Shown piece by piece: positions 10,708 to 22,334 of a stretch of DNA of 64,000 bases (position 1 is its first letter; each line of letters starts with the position of its first letter). The notes beneath the pieces are model-generated. The model had not been told where the DNA came from, ran no database searches, and saw only the letters and a list, made by a program, of their open reading frames with translations. Both the position numbers and the translations under genes were made by a program. The stretch comes from Impatiens glandulifera (lineage: Eukaryota; Streptophyta; Magnoliopsida; Ericales; Balsaminaceae): NCBI RefSeq assembly GCF_907164915.1, contig NW_025919597.1, positions 1 through 64,000 on the forward strand. The letters are read 5' to 3'.

Positions 10708-11150
10708 TGCCCGAATGTCGGGATGTAGAAAGTCAATTTGACTCGTCTTTGATCGCTGACGTTCTTATCCCTAATTCGTGATAGTCTTATCCCGGGGAAG
10801 ATAAGGCTTCTAGATAAGAGGGAAACGTATGCACTGATGAGGAGATCACGTGGGCGAAAATATCAACGGATTTGATCGCATGTGGACCTAGCTAGAGGTT
10901 ATAGAAGAAACGCGCTGGTGAGGTTCCAATTTCGGTGACCCCTACATCCCAGCAAAGAAGACGGTTAAAACGACGTCGTTTCGCCTGACGGTGTCTGCAT
11001 TCCGTCAGCGGTCAGCGGCTTGACTAACGGGGATAGTCCATCCCGTTAGTTGATCTGGTGCGGACGCACGCATGTGATTCCACTACAACTAAGTGTCTGG
11101 CGCGCTCTAAGCTGTCGGATGAGATCTGGGCGCTCATTTGATGGTCCAGG

Positions 11151-12293
11151 ATTCTGCTGCAAATTTTTAAACATAAAATCAGCTACACAGGATTATGCAA
11201 TTATATTTTTATTAAAAGGTCATTAAAAATCAAATTTAATTCCTTTTAAACTTATTTTTTCTTCAAAATATTCACACAAAATATTTCTAGAATCATAATA
11301 ACAATTATGATCATACTATATTTTATTTTGGAATTTTTTGGAATTTTACAATATTTTATTTAATTACTTTAAGCCATGGATTTAAACATAAATCATAATT
11401 AAATTATAATTAAATATTTTTAACCCCTTCTTTAGTCTAATTTGGGTAAAATATATACAAATATTTTATCCTCAAATTAATTTTGGAATTTTGGAAAATT
11501 TCTTTAATTAAAGTTAATTATGACAATAATTAATCTTTAATTAGGTTTTAATTCCTTCTTTTAAATTATTTTGAATATAAAAATTCAAAATACTATTTTA
11601 ATATTATTAAACATAATAATATTATTTTTCAAATAGGTAAGTTAAATTTTCATGCTTATAGTAATAAGTTTTATTTTTGAAAAATATAATTTATATAATG
11701 TTTAATTACTTTTATTTTCATTTTTTTATGCAAACATACATTTTCATAAAAAAAAAAATCAGGTTCGTCCAAAAAAAACTAAGCCAACCGATACTAATTA
11801 AAAAAGCAGTATTAGTGTAATTAATACTAACTAATATATCATGAAAAACATTTGATTTAAACGATATATATTATTTTGTAAATACCTTTCGTTATTTTAT
11901 ATAAATATATCAAAATATTATTATTGATCAAAATTTAAATTTATTATGTTTAAACATTTTTAAATCAATTAAAACATAGTAGAAAAATATTATATATAAG
12001 AGTGACATAAATGACTACACATATCTACTTTAAATTAATATTTAAATTTATAATTTATTTTTTTATATTTAATTCAATTATTTATAATTTATTTTATTAT
12101 TATTAATAAAAGTTGAGTATTTATTTATGAAAACACACAATGTTTATAAGATTTGGTTTATTTGGGTCAATTTTTTTTTAACAAATATAATTAATTTTAA
12201 TTTTTAACTAAATATTTTGTTTTTGGTAACACATAAATTTTTTAGAGACAAACCTTATATCTAAATGGATATAAGTGAATATTGAATCATCTA

Positions 12294-12348
<55 letters not shown>

Positions 12349-13508
12349 AAACAATTTAAAAGGAACCAAGGAAATCAGCTTTATTGTAAAATTTGTGTTC
12401 GTTAGGCATCACATTCGATATTGTTTGATTTTGAAATTTTTTTTTTTTTCTTTTTATGTTTTTATTATATTTTATGTTCTTTTATATTCTAATCTAAGAT
12501 ACTTTTATTTTGTTTTTCAAAAAAATATTCATAACATTTCTAAAAAAAAGGTTCAAGATCAAACAAGATTTAAGAGGTTGTTTAATGTTGAATTATTTTA
12601 TTCAAATTCTAAGTATCAAATTAACCTTTTTAACTATCTAATTACTCAAATTATCGATTAAACTATTAAATTTTAATTTTAATTTTAATTTTAAATTAAT
12701 TTTAATTTTAATTTTAATTTTAATTTAATTTTAATTTAATTTTCATTTTCAATTTCATTTTTATATTAATTTTAATTTATTTTTAATTTTCATTTTCATT
12801 TTCATTTTAATTTTAATTTTAATTTTAATTTTAATTTTAATTTTATTTTTAAAAGGCATTCTATATAATATTTTAACCAAACCCTTAAACATTAATTGAT
12901 ATGAGAATAATCGGATGACACTGAAGCTCCGAAATGTTTATACGGCTGCAATTTGTCTTAATATAATTTTGAAAAAAATATTACACTAATTAAATCAATT
13001 TAGTTTGTATTATTTTCATATTTGTTGGATGAGTTATGTATATCATGTATTAACTTTTATTTTTTTATTTCACTATATAAAATTTAAAAAATATCAATGT
13101 ATAATACTAGGAACATAAGTGACTTTTAAGATTGTAAAATTAGTAAAAAATAATATTTATGACAAGTTTAATTAAACAGAAAAAATATAAAGTATTTGTT
13201 TTATTTTTCTTCTCATTCATTAATGTGAGAACATAAAATATATAACAAGTCATTATAAGAATTTAATACTAATATTATAAAAATGATTGCTAGCATGTAA
13301 TAAATGTAAACAAATATATATTAATACAACTTTTTTTTTTCTAAATCCAAAAATACAAAAAAGACCATCTTTAGTTATTTGACCATTCAAAGAGGAGATC
13401 CTTTGCATATGCCAATTATAAGGGCTTGTTTGATTTTGTTTGGATAGTGATTATACAACAAGTCATTTATAAGTCAAATTTATTATATTTGATTTGGTTG
13501 GAATACGT
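11151..13508. other. AT-rich gene-free stretch with simple repeats, copy A
   Basis: No gene or coding pattern seen. It holds a (TA)n tract at about 12298-12344 and an ATTTTA/CATTTT hexamer array at about 12660-12850. The ORF at 12395-12661 is low-complexity AT-rich sequence. The start may still include the outer end of the Ogre-like LTR. Confidence 0.7.
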
Positions 13509-13614
13509 GATCTAAAATATTTCTAAAGTTAGAAAACTTAGTATCAACAAGTGGCTGACTTCATGAAGCCACTTTTCGATATTAAGTTTTCTTACTTTAG
13601 AAATATTTTAGGTC
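13509..13614. repeat. Hairpin-forming inverted repeat, copy A
   Basis: Arms of about 48 bases starting GATCTAAAATATTTCTAAAG and ending with its near-perfect complement, separated by roughly 10 bases (GACTTCATGA). Only a few mismatches. It could be a small foldback MITE or a microRNA-like precursor. It is preserved in copy B at 39590-39695. Confidence 0.85.
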
Positions 13615-14042
13615 TTTTAGATTTAAATTAATTTATTATGCATAAATTTAGGGGGAATCTATTGGTCAACTGTCTCTAACTCAACTAAATGAAGAGTCGG
13701 CTAATGACATTGTACATCAGACGAGGCTAGGCATAAGCAACTTGTAATTTCAGAAAAGTAATGACACTTAGGTGATAGCCAAAGACTACTATTTAAACTC
13801 AGATGTTACATTGTGCCAGTAGAACGCCTTCAACAGAGTAGTGACACTCAGCGAAAATACAAGACATGCGGACAACACGGTCTGTCAGCTGTCTTAGTGA
13901 GTATCAGACGACTACTCTTCGGATGAGTGGAACAACGTTTCAATCTTATCAATACTCTGTCGTATTCTCTCTCTTAGGATAATGAACAGTCACATTTTTA
14001 AAAATAAATATTTTCCTTTATTTTTTTTAAATAACATGAAGA

Positions 14043-14066
14043 CACGTGGTTGTCATGTTATATAAA
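14043..14066 (+). promoter_or_regulatory. G-box and TATA box upstream of the accessory ORF, copy A
   Basis: CACGTG at 14043-14048 and TATATAAA at 14059-14066, about 130 bases before the ATG at 14193, followed by a pyrimidine-rich leader. This looks like an internal promoter for the accessory ORF. A CACGTG also lies upstream of the homologous ORF at 61095. Confidence 0.5.
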
Positions 14067-14192
14067 TGTGCAACCAACATTCTAAACGTCTCACCATTTC
14101 AAAAGTGATTAATATTCTCCCTCTTGCGATTTCCGATATAAACCCTAACACTAAAGCTCTTCATCTTTTCTCTGAAATCTCAAGCAACTGCA

Positions 14193-15812
14193 ATGACTTC
14201 CTTCTCTCAAAACATTTTGCAGGTAGACTTCGAGTCTGTCGACAATATTGGGATCCCAAAGATAGTGGAGATGTTTCGAACGCTAGAAGCGTCCAAGCTG
14301 AATAAGTTCCTAGGGGGACCCAACAGTGTGCAAGAACTTGAGGTACGCTAGTTCTTTTCAACAGCAAAGATCGTCGGGGACAAAATCCAGTGTTAGGTGA
14401 AAGGCACTGAGATCATTGTTTCCGAAGAGGCGTTCTCTGAATAATTTGAGCTTCCGACGGAAGGGCTCACCGTATTCGACCAAATACCGGTTGATGAGAT
14501 TAAGGAGATGCAGACGGTTGACTCGGAAGTCTATCAACCCATTCTTAATCATGGAAAGAAGAGGCTGATGAAGCCAAAATATTGTCTACTCAACAATGTT
14601 GCGAAATCCCTTCGCTCTAAGGTGGGTCCTTCGGTGTGTGCACAAATGACCGTTTTGAGATAACGGCGTTCATCACCAAAAGAATGGCCATCAACTGGTC
14701 ATTGGTTTTATTCACAACCCTAGTGTCCATGGTGAGACTCCCAAAGAAGCACCATACTGGATTTGTTGTGCAGATTAGGAGGCTACTCGAGCACCTCAAA
14801 GTAAATGCAGGGAAGGGAGTGAACGTTCATCCATCTAGGATTCTGACCATTAGAACGGTCAATGCATACCTTATCATGTTAAATGGGGTGCAGGACTCCA
14901 GCCTTGAAACATCCGTACAATAGTCGAGCGGACAATCAACAACCCTCTCCAAGAGATCAACAACAAGAAGGAGAAGGAGGCTAATCCTTGAGGAATCCGC
15001 TGAAAGCTCAAACAACCGAATCTTCAACTCAATAGAAGAGTCTGCCGAGACGGCTTCTAAAGCAAATAAGGCAAGGCTGGAGGACGCAACAGCACAAGAG
15101 GAGGAAGACTCTAATGTAGTGATGGAAGTAAATCCTACCATAATCATTGTTTTCCCTAGCTTCATCAAATCACTTTGCAACATCGAATCACTCTGCAGCA
15201 ACAACTGAAATATTCGAAGACGATTATGTAGAGGCTGAGTAGTTCGAATTCACATCTACAACACTAAATCATGTGCTTTCTCCTAAATCCTCTCCATCTT
15301 CTAAAGGGCCTGATCTAGTTGCTGACAATTTAGTAGCCATATCAGAAAGTGAAAAGTTTACTCCCCTTCATATTACCAACCGTCTTCCATCATCAACAGC
15401 CGACTCCTCATTCAGTAGAGGAGTCATCTCAATGAAAGGTGGATATTTGTGGCCTCATCTAGGACTCCCTAGCTCCCATTCAACAAAGCATTGCCAATAT
15501 CCTTGGAGAAGTGGAATCTCTTAGGGAGCGGGTGTCAGATGCCTCGTCAGCATCAGCCTCGATTGTCTAGGCCAGGACAAACTCCTTACCCAGGTCACGA
15601 AGGGTAATATTGAGATTATAATAATCAAGGAATCCTTGATCAGGCTCAAACATGTAATGAACTATTTCCTCGGCGATTTCAATAGAGAATTCTCCTCGAA
15701 GATCGACACTATCGGAATGCAAATTGCCGAAGTAATGGAACTCATTAAGCAAATAGGGGATCAGCGATCAGGGGTTGCTGATGTTAAAAAGGGGGAAAAT
15801 AGCAGAGGATGA
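14193..15812 (+). pseudogene. Copia accessory ORF, decayed, copy A
   Basis: It starts MTSFSQNILQVDFESV and continues IPKIVEMFRTLEASKLNKFLGG before a stop, matching the start of the intact ORF at 61095 (VDFQSV, MFESLKASGLRRFL). Further blocks in shifted frames are FELPTEGLTVFD, LLNNVAKSLRSKVGSFGV, ITAFITKRMAINWSLVLF (14636-14923), and a C-terminal IAEVMELIKQIGDQ with DVKKGE near 15780-15800. At least two stops and frameshifts disrupt it. The C-terminal coiled-coil-like part is absent from the 252-residue relative. Function unknown; I recall similar predicted proteins from Lamiales genomes. Confidence 0.7.
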
Positions 15813-15844
15813 AGAGTAGTGAGGAGGAAACCTGGAAGAGAAAG

Positions 15845-16311
15845 CTAGCAAGGAAAAGAAGCTAACTAAAGGCTCAACAAGATAGTAAGTTGATTATTAA
15901 TCATTGTGTAAGTTGAACAGATAGTTTTCTGTTCAACAAGATAGTGTGAGAGCTAAAAGTTCAGACAAACAATTGTTAAGACATGTGATCTGAGTGAGTT
16001 TGTGTAGAGGCTATACAAATCAAAGTCTTCTAGTGTAATCCTTCTAGAAACAGAAGAAGGGGTGACGTAGGAGTTTTATCTCCGAACATCCATAAAATCT
16101 TGTGTTGTCTTTTCATTGCTTCATTTAGTCATATATCTTCCGCTTTAAATCCGGCAAGCATTTTCCTCACTTGAAACCGTTCAAGAGCTTGCTACGATTT
16201 TTTCAGGAATAGAAACATATTTTCAATCTCTAACAGGATTAAAATCGCATTTAAGTGAAAAATAGAACAACAATATTCAATCCCCTTCTACTGTTGTCAT
16301 CGATCCTAACA
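15845..16311 (+). repeat. Copia LTR 3' fragment, copy A (start approximate)
   Basis: It contains TTGAACAG and CTGTTCAA arms around 15912-15935, the shared block at 16053-16101 and ends CGATCCTAACA. No matching 5' LTR is nearby. The left boundary is a guess. Confidence 0.6.
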
Positions 16312-16884
16312 TAGAGGATCTCTTTATAGCCAACTTTGGTCGGTTGATTGTCCAAGTTGGCCGAATTTGGACAAAATCATTTATGGACTTGTCACTTGCT
16401 CGTCGAATGCTATCATTTTGAGGAACATGACGAGCTACAAATGTAGGGGAAATTATCACACGACTACTATGATCATTTCCATTTTTTAACTTTTCGTTTT
16501 GGCTATGTAATAAAGAAGTTGGACTTCATCGTTATTCAAGGAAACCAATTGTTCTTATCTGGATGTTGGGAGAAAGAAGACGAAGCCAGACCACCAACGC
16601 GTGTTTGAATACTTCGTGGAGCTCCATCAGCATTCCAAGATGCCATCGCGTTTTGTGTTTTGGCCGTTAGTTTGGGCGTCAGTCTGGCCGTTACCTCCCT
16701 AACACATCTCTCATTGGTATAGACATATTATGTCGTGTTTAATTTGGGTCAAACGGCTTTGGACTCGTTTGACCTTCTCCTTTCTCTTTTTTTCTTTGTT
16801 ACACAAAATTAATTAATAGACACGTAATTTATTTTTGTCTATTTTATTTATTATTTATTTTTTTATATTTTATGGATTTATTTT
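16312..16884. other. No gene seen, copy A
   Basis: Unique-looking sequence between copia remnant and MITE. The reverse ORF ending near 16277 overlaps the LTR end and has no recognisable motif. Copy B (42427-43000) is nearly identical. Confidence 0.6.
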
Positions 16885-17070
16885 AAGAGAAATAATATAG
16901 AGCGAGAAAAATATTAGCAAGAAATGTATGGTGAATGATGTATTAGTCTTTGAATGGATTAAAAATTTAATAAGAGAGAATTTTCAGATTATTAATCCAC
17001 TAAAGAAATGACACATCATTCCTTACACATTTCTTGTCAATATTTTTCTTGTTCTCTATTATTTCTCTTG
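16885..17070. mobile_element. MITE-like element with about 75-bp inverted termini, copy A
   Basis: Starts AAGAGAAATAATATAGAG and ends with the near complement CTCTATTATTTCTCTT. The arms match through AAGAAATGT...GAATGATGT. About 186 bp, no coding capacity. The superfamily is unclear because I could not settle the target duplication. Confidence 0.75.
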
Positions 17071-17329
17071 TTTTAATTATTTTAAAATAAATTAATACAG
17101 CAAATTTATTAAATAATAATTTATTTTATTTTTAAATTCCTTAACGGGCTTATAAATTTATAAAAATAATTTTAATGAAAATAAATGTATAAATTTGATG
17201 AGTAAAATTCAATATTATAATATTATAGATATATGAATAATGTTTCTTTATATTAATAACCATTAAAATGCAATAAAATAAATAATCAAATACTATAGTT
17301 TGTTGAATAATATTTCCTTACATTAATAT

Positions 17330-17640
17330 CTAATTTAATACTATCTTTGTTTATATTTATACCTAATTCTTTTCTTTTTAGTAATAAATTCTTAGATTAT
17401 TATTTAAGCTTTTGTTTTATAATTGTACCTAATTTAATTCTATCTTTCCTTATATTAATACCTAATTCTTTTCTTTTTAGTAATAAATCCTTAGATAATT
17501 ATTTAAGAATTTGTTTTATAATTGTACCTAATTTAATACTATATTTCCTTATATTAATACTTAATTCTTTTCTTCTTAGTAATAAATCCTTAGATAATTA
17601 TTTAAGATTTTATTTAAATTTTAATATTAATTTAAGTAAT
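17330..17640. repeat. 99-bp tandem repeat upstream of the cysteine-rich peptide gene, copy A
   Basis: Three units starting ACCTAATTC / ACTTAATTC at 17361, 17460 and 17559, each with TCTTTT(C/T)TTTTTAGTAATAAA and CTTAGAT(A/T)ATTATTTAAG. The 100-residue ORF through it is a by-product of the 99-base (33-codon) period. Confidence 0.85.
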
Positions 17641-17654
17641 TATTATTAATAACC

Positions 17655-17661
17655 TATAAAT
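17655..17661 (+). promoter_or_regulatory. TATA box of the cysteine-rich peptide pseudogene, copy A
   Basis: TATAAAT 40 bases before the ATG at 17701. The promoter is unchanged relative to copy B although the coding part is broken. Confidence 0.6.
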
Positions 17662-17700
17662 GAAGAGGTAATAGAATACACACATTCATAGAGTTACACA

Positions 17701-17954
17701 ATGAAAATAATACTGTTTATAATATTACCGTCACTATTATTCACAAATATTTACGGGGAGGGTGAAGATTGCAAAGATTGCCTCGATCCCTGTCTTGGAG
17801 CATGTGAGAATTATACGTATGGAGATTTTTTATTAAAAATTGTGAGGATTTATGCCGCCGTAGTTGCCATAGGAAAATCAATGTTACCTATAATTCTTCA
17901 GCATTCAAGTTTGTGCCTGCTCCATCCAACAAATCAATAGTCATAGTTACGTAA
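17701..17954 (+). pseudogene. Cysteine-rich secreted peptide, frameshifted copy A
   Basis: Signal peptide and the first four cysteines are as in copy B. One base (G of TTTTTGTATT) is missing near 17830, so the frame changes after YTYGDF and the last five cysteines are lost. The shifted frame ends at 17940; the original frame would end at 17954. The rest of the sequence is almost identical to copy B, so the break followed the duplication or was fixed in only one copy. Confidence 0.85.
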
Positions 17955-18890
17955 CATTCAAGTATATTGGGCACAAACTAATTATTAATAACGTTTCAAA
18001 TTTTATTAAGATAATTTAGTTTTCTTACTATTTTTGCAGGTGAACCAAAACCAGATGAGTTCTGAAGTTTAAGAGTTTTTAAATATCTTTTATTAAATTA
18101 AATGACTTATTAAACTAATAAATAAATAAATAAAACTATAAGAAAGTTCCCCAAATAAAAAACATTTTTTAATGAATAAAATTACATAATGCAAAGAAAA
18201 TTGTGCTAGCTAAGCAAGGTGTTTTTTCTTTAATTATATTTTTCTAATATATATCTCAAACTTAAAACATATTTTTGCCCTTCTTCCAAATATAAGGGCA
18301 CAAAAAATATAGGGGTTCTTAATCATGTAAAAAATAAATAAATATAAAAAAAGTCGACTATATAATTTGAACGGATGAATATCGCATTCTAGGTGGACTC
18401 ACATAGTATAAATTTTACATAAATGAATATAATAAATAATTGGAATTTTAGATAATCAAAATAGATAGAGAATATAAAAATAATAATTAAATAATAAAAT
18501 ATCATATTATATATTAATATATAATAATTTCTCTAGTAATATTCTAACATGAAAAATAAAAATGAGAATTTTACAATTGTATATTTAAATATAAAACAAA
18601 AAGTTATTGGTTTGTGTTATTTGGTTTTTATTCGAATTTTTTTTATTAAATTTCGAGAATAATTTATTAAATATATTTTATATTTTCATACCTTTTTAAT
18701 TGTAATTATAAAATTAAAATTTTTTTCTACACATATTTTATTTATTTAAAAAAGAATAACTATTCATTGTGCATTTCACACTTGAAAAAAATAATAATAA
18801 CCTATTATAAGAGACTAATTAAAGTGAATTAAAAAAATTAATATCTATATTAACATGATTTTCAAAATAAACAGTTTTTTGACACAAATA

Positions 18891-18936
<46 letters not shown>

Positions 18937-19598
18937 ACTTAATTATAACATAGAATAATTATTAAACAAATTTGTTTGTAACAAGTGCCTCCTCTATCTA
19001 ATCATGGAGCATGACCACGCATGACCACCCGATTATCAGTCTGGTTCCTCTGCTACTGCCGAACAGGTTGTTTCCTTATTCTGGACTAATAACAATTCAG
19101 CATGATTATTTTAATATTAAATTAGTGGTCGTTGAAAGAAAGAGAGATTCGAAACCCAAATTTATTTTTGGTTTCATCTGAAGCGTAATGTAAAACTGAA
19201 TGAAGAGATGCGCTACTGGGTGAAGCTTTTTTCGCTTTACTCCGTTTTATAAATATATATGTCTTTAATTTTTTTTTATGAAAAACCACTAACACATTAA
19301 TGTAAATACCTTTCAGCGTTAATGTAAAAACATTTAATCCTTAATATATACTCTATTCGAGAATTATTAATGCTTAAAATAATTATTCGTTAAAATAATC
19401 CTTAATAATCCTTAATATATATATAAACTTTTATGTAAAACCAGTAACACATTAATGTAAAACCTTTATTCGTTCATGTAAAACATGTATGCGTTCATTT
19501 AACACTACTGGAGAATTAAATAGGGTAAAACAAGCGCTAATTAATGAAGATTCCTTCACTAGTTATTTACTGCACTCATATGAGTTAAATAAGCGCTA
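17955..19598. other. AT-rich gene-free stretch, copy A
   Basis: No coding pattern. A (TA)n tract lies at about 18893-18932. From about 18846 to 19033 the sequence is not alignable with copy B, although both sides are. Near 19503 CACTACTGGAGAATT may be a further transposon terminus, and 19540-19598 shares TTCACTAG / AAGCGCTAA words with the 59-bp repeats at 31.1-31.5 kb. Confidence 0.6.
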
Positions 19599-19894
19599 AC
19601 TACACAACAACAAAAACATATCTTAGGCGACCCTTATATGCCAACGCATATTAAGCGTGGTTAAAAATAAAAAAAAAAACTAAACTTTGGCCGACCTTTA
19701 TACATACACCAACCTTTATTAATTTTTTTATATAAATAGAGAACTTCATACTTTAACTATTATAAATTTTAATATTTTTTATTTTTTAACATTATAAATA
19801 TTTTATTTCATTATTTTAATATTTTAAATTAAATTTGACTTATAATTTTATTAACATTAAAATTTAATTATTAATTTTATTAACATTAAAAAAA

Positions 19895-22307
19895 AAGCAA
19901 CTGTTTCAAAACTTGGAAAGACACACTTGGAATGTTTCAAAACTAAATGATGTTGTTTCAGTAACTCGAATACCAATCGCAACTGTTTTAAGTGATCTTC
20001 CCATGTTCGACTATAGATCAAAATATCGTAAAAAAAAACTAGTACGAATTTCCTCAAATAAGGCTTAAAAACCTCATTCATCATTCGTTGAAACGTGGAA
20101 GGTGCATTTGTCAAACCAAAAGGCATCACTACAAATTCGTAATGACCCTCATGTGTCTTGAATGCAGTTTTATAAATGTCTTCCTCCTTCATTCTGACTT
20201 GATGATAACCAGATCTTAAATCTAGTTTAAAATAAATAAAACTACCATATAACTCATCCATCAGTTCTTCTATTAATGGAATTGGAAATTTGTCTTTAAT
20301 AGTTACCTCATTTAAACGTCGGTAGTCGATGCATAATCTCCAGCTTTTGTCCTTCTTTTTTACCAGCACAATGGGTGAAGAAAATGGACTATAACTTTTG
20401 CGTATCACTCCTGATTTAAGCATCTCTTCTATCATGCCTTCCATTTCATCCTTTTGAAGAGCAGGATATCGGTATGGCCTTAAGCTAACGGTTCCTGCTC
20501 CTTCTTTGAGATTAATTCGATGATCATAATTGCGAGTAGGTGGAAGTGTTGTAGGTTCTCTGAATAATTCTTCAAACTCTATTAACAGTTTCTCCAATTT
20601 TTGTTCCTTGTCAGCCTCTGGTGAAGATATTATTACGGAATACAATTCCGATTCACACCCTTCTGATTCCCCAATACTCAGCATAGCCACATTAGCGCCC
20701 TTTCGGATAACCTTCCCTAATGTTCTGCCTTCTATCATGGAAACCAAATTGGATGTATCCCCGTGTAGCTTCCGCAGTTCACCATTAAATGAAAATTCCA
20801 TTATCAGATTCTTGAAGTCCCACTGAATTCCACCAAGTGTCACCAACCATTCTATTCCGAGTATAATGTCATACTTGGGAATGGACAATACTCGTGCATC
20901 GACATTGAAATCTATTCCCTGAGCTGACCATTGTAATCCAAGACATTTGGTAGTACTTACCAATTGACGACCGCTTGCTACTGTGATCATTAGTTTAACC
21001 GCCGGAGACGTTACAAATTTTGTATTCCTGATCACTCGTGGGTTAATAAAATTATGCGTACTTCCCGAGTCTATCAGAATATATACGTTGTTTCGTCCTA
21101 CCGTTCCTTGCACCTTCATGGTATCAAATGTATTTGATCCTTCAATTGTCATTGCAACGCCATCTTCTAATTCGTCCACGGTTTCAACCAATTTTTCTTC
21201 CTGATTCTCTTCCTCGAATAGTTCATTTATCATCGCAATGGCACCCGCCCTACATCTATGACCATACTCCCATTTCTCTTCACAATAGAAGCACTGATTG
21301 TTTTTCTTTTTCTCGTCATACGCTTTCTGATCTAAATTGACTTTTCTTGGAATAGTATTTGTTGCTCTATTGTACTGGCCTGTACTATTAGAACTGCTCG
21401 CAAGGTTCGTCGATGTTCTATTATACGGTCCATTATTATTTCCTCGATTCAGGAAAGATGCAGCCTTCGGAGTTGGCAGTAATGGACCTCCCTTGTTTGC
21501 TAAATAGCCTCGCCGCACTAACGAATCAAAAACAGCATCTTGTAATTTCTGATTAGTTCGTTCTTGAAGTTTAGCCATTCCCATCGCTTCAGTTAAGGAC
21601 TGAGGTTTCTGTATCCTGATTGGATTGGCTATTTCTTCTTTGAGTCCATTTAAGTATCCCTTAATGGAGTACTCTTCAGTAAGATGTGGCAGTTTATATG
21701 TAATATCGAGATATTTCTTACCGAAATCCTTAACGGTTGTCGTCTGCTTCAAGTCCTTCCATTCGTCTAGTGGATCATCCAATTCGCTTGGACCGAATTC
21801 TTTCAAAACTAACTGCTTCAGTTCGTTCCATGTCATAGCTCGCCCTGGAAGTCGGTGTTGTAAATATGAGCTGAACCAGCAACGCGCTCGACCGGTCAGA
21901 TGAGCACATGCATAATTCATCTTTGATTCTTCTGATGTTCGGTCTATTTGAAAAAACATCTCGACTCCGTAAATCCAGTCATCCACCTTTTCGCCGTTAA
22001 ACCTTGGAAAATCAATCTTCGACAGCCTAGTTGGAGGTTGATACCTTTCCTCGTTATGAACTTCCCGATGTCTTACATCTTCGCCTCGTCTGCGATCACG
22101 ATGATTATCACCTCGGAGATTTTGACCTTCATCTGGTGGTACTTGATTATTCCCAGTTGTGCTTAGTCGGTTGATTGCATCGCTCATTGAAGCCATCATA
22201 GCTTCCATCCTTTCGAATCGGGCCTCTTGAGCCAACAGTCGTTCGTCTTGCGCTTGATTGCGGCTGCGGATTTCATTCAACTCCCCGTCGATACGCGTTT
22301 CCACCAT
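19895..22307 (-). pseudogene. Ty3-gypsy gag-protease-RT, truncated in reverse transcriptase
   Basis: One open frame on the minus strand. The ATG at 22307 lies 14 bases after the primer site; a TTG further upstream is less likely. In order: coiled-coil-like segment about 15-55; gag domain about 95-260 (ARCWFSSYLQHR); zinc knuckle CFYCEEKWEYGHRC about 340; protease DSGSTHNFI about 420; reverse transcriptase from about 610 with LVKKKDKSWRLCIDYRRLN, LRSGYHQVRM and MPFGLTNAPSTFQ. The catalytic FVLVFFDD of this family reads FVLVFFYD here, so one catalytic aspartate is lost. The frame stops at KCVFPSFETV, where host AT-rich DNA begins; RNase H, integrase and the 3' LTR are absent. Confidence 0.88.
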
Positions 22308-22320
22308 ATTGCCAAGAACT

Positions 22321-22333
22321 TGCTCTGATACCA
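22321..22333 (-). other. Primer-binding site of the truncated gypsy element
   Basis: The minus strand reads TGGTATCAGAGCA, complementary to initiator tRNA-Met, one base after the LTR. Confidence 0.88.
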
Positions 22334-22334
22334 A

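Larger units (their letters stand above)
6001..11150 (-). repeat. Long LTR of the Ogre/Tat-like element (outer end uncertain)
   Basis: Minus-strand LTR beginning (plus view) TGTAATACC at 6001, next to the tRNA-Arg primer site. It has the GAGTCGCCAAGG motif near 6328 and the GCGCCCGCCTAAGG block near 6457, both common in such LTRs. Degenerate repeats with a CGGTCCTAGG core lie at 6840-7160 and 9365-9500, and roughly 165-bp repeats with TTTGATCAAACATGATCA at 9800-10310. A TATA box lies at 10698-10707. A 2203-bp solo copia LTR (7162-9364) is inserted. The duplication breakpoint at 6806 falls inside this LTR, so copy B begins within it. I could not find the outer LTR end or a target duplication; about 3 kb without the insertion is plausible. 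No gene is present. Confidence 0.6.
13615..16311 (+). mobile_element. Ty1-copia remnant: 3' half with accessory ORF and LTR end, copy A
   Basis: The left end aligns with the 3' end of the full copia at 60290-60345: a GCATAAATTTAGGGGG polypurine tract followed by CTATTGGTCAA. Then comes an accessory-ORF pseudogene (14193-15812), and finally an LTR end. The LTR end has a GAACAG...CTGTTC hairpin, the GGTGACGTAGGAG...CCGAACATCCATAAA block (16053-16101) and a terminal CGATCCTAACA. gag, pol and the 5' LTR are missing. Confidence 0.75.

Noticed and set aside
10455..10781. 108-residue plus-strand ORF
   Set aside because: Antisense over the TATA box and U3/R of the Ogre-like LTR; no domain; copy B does not keep the frame.
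14827..15204. Reverse ORF of 125 residues, also at 40984
   Set aside because: Antisense to the accessory-ORF pseudogene, whose sense frames match a known relative at 61095.
17347..17649. 100-residue ORF with three repeats
   Set aside because: Product of a 99-bp AT-rich noncoding repeat; composition is low-complexity.
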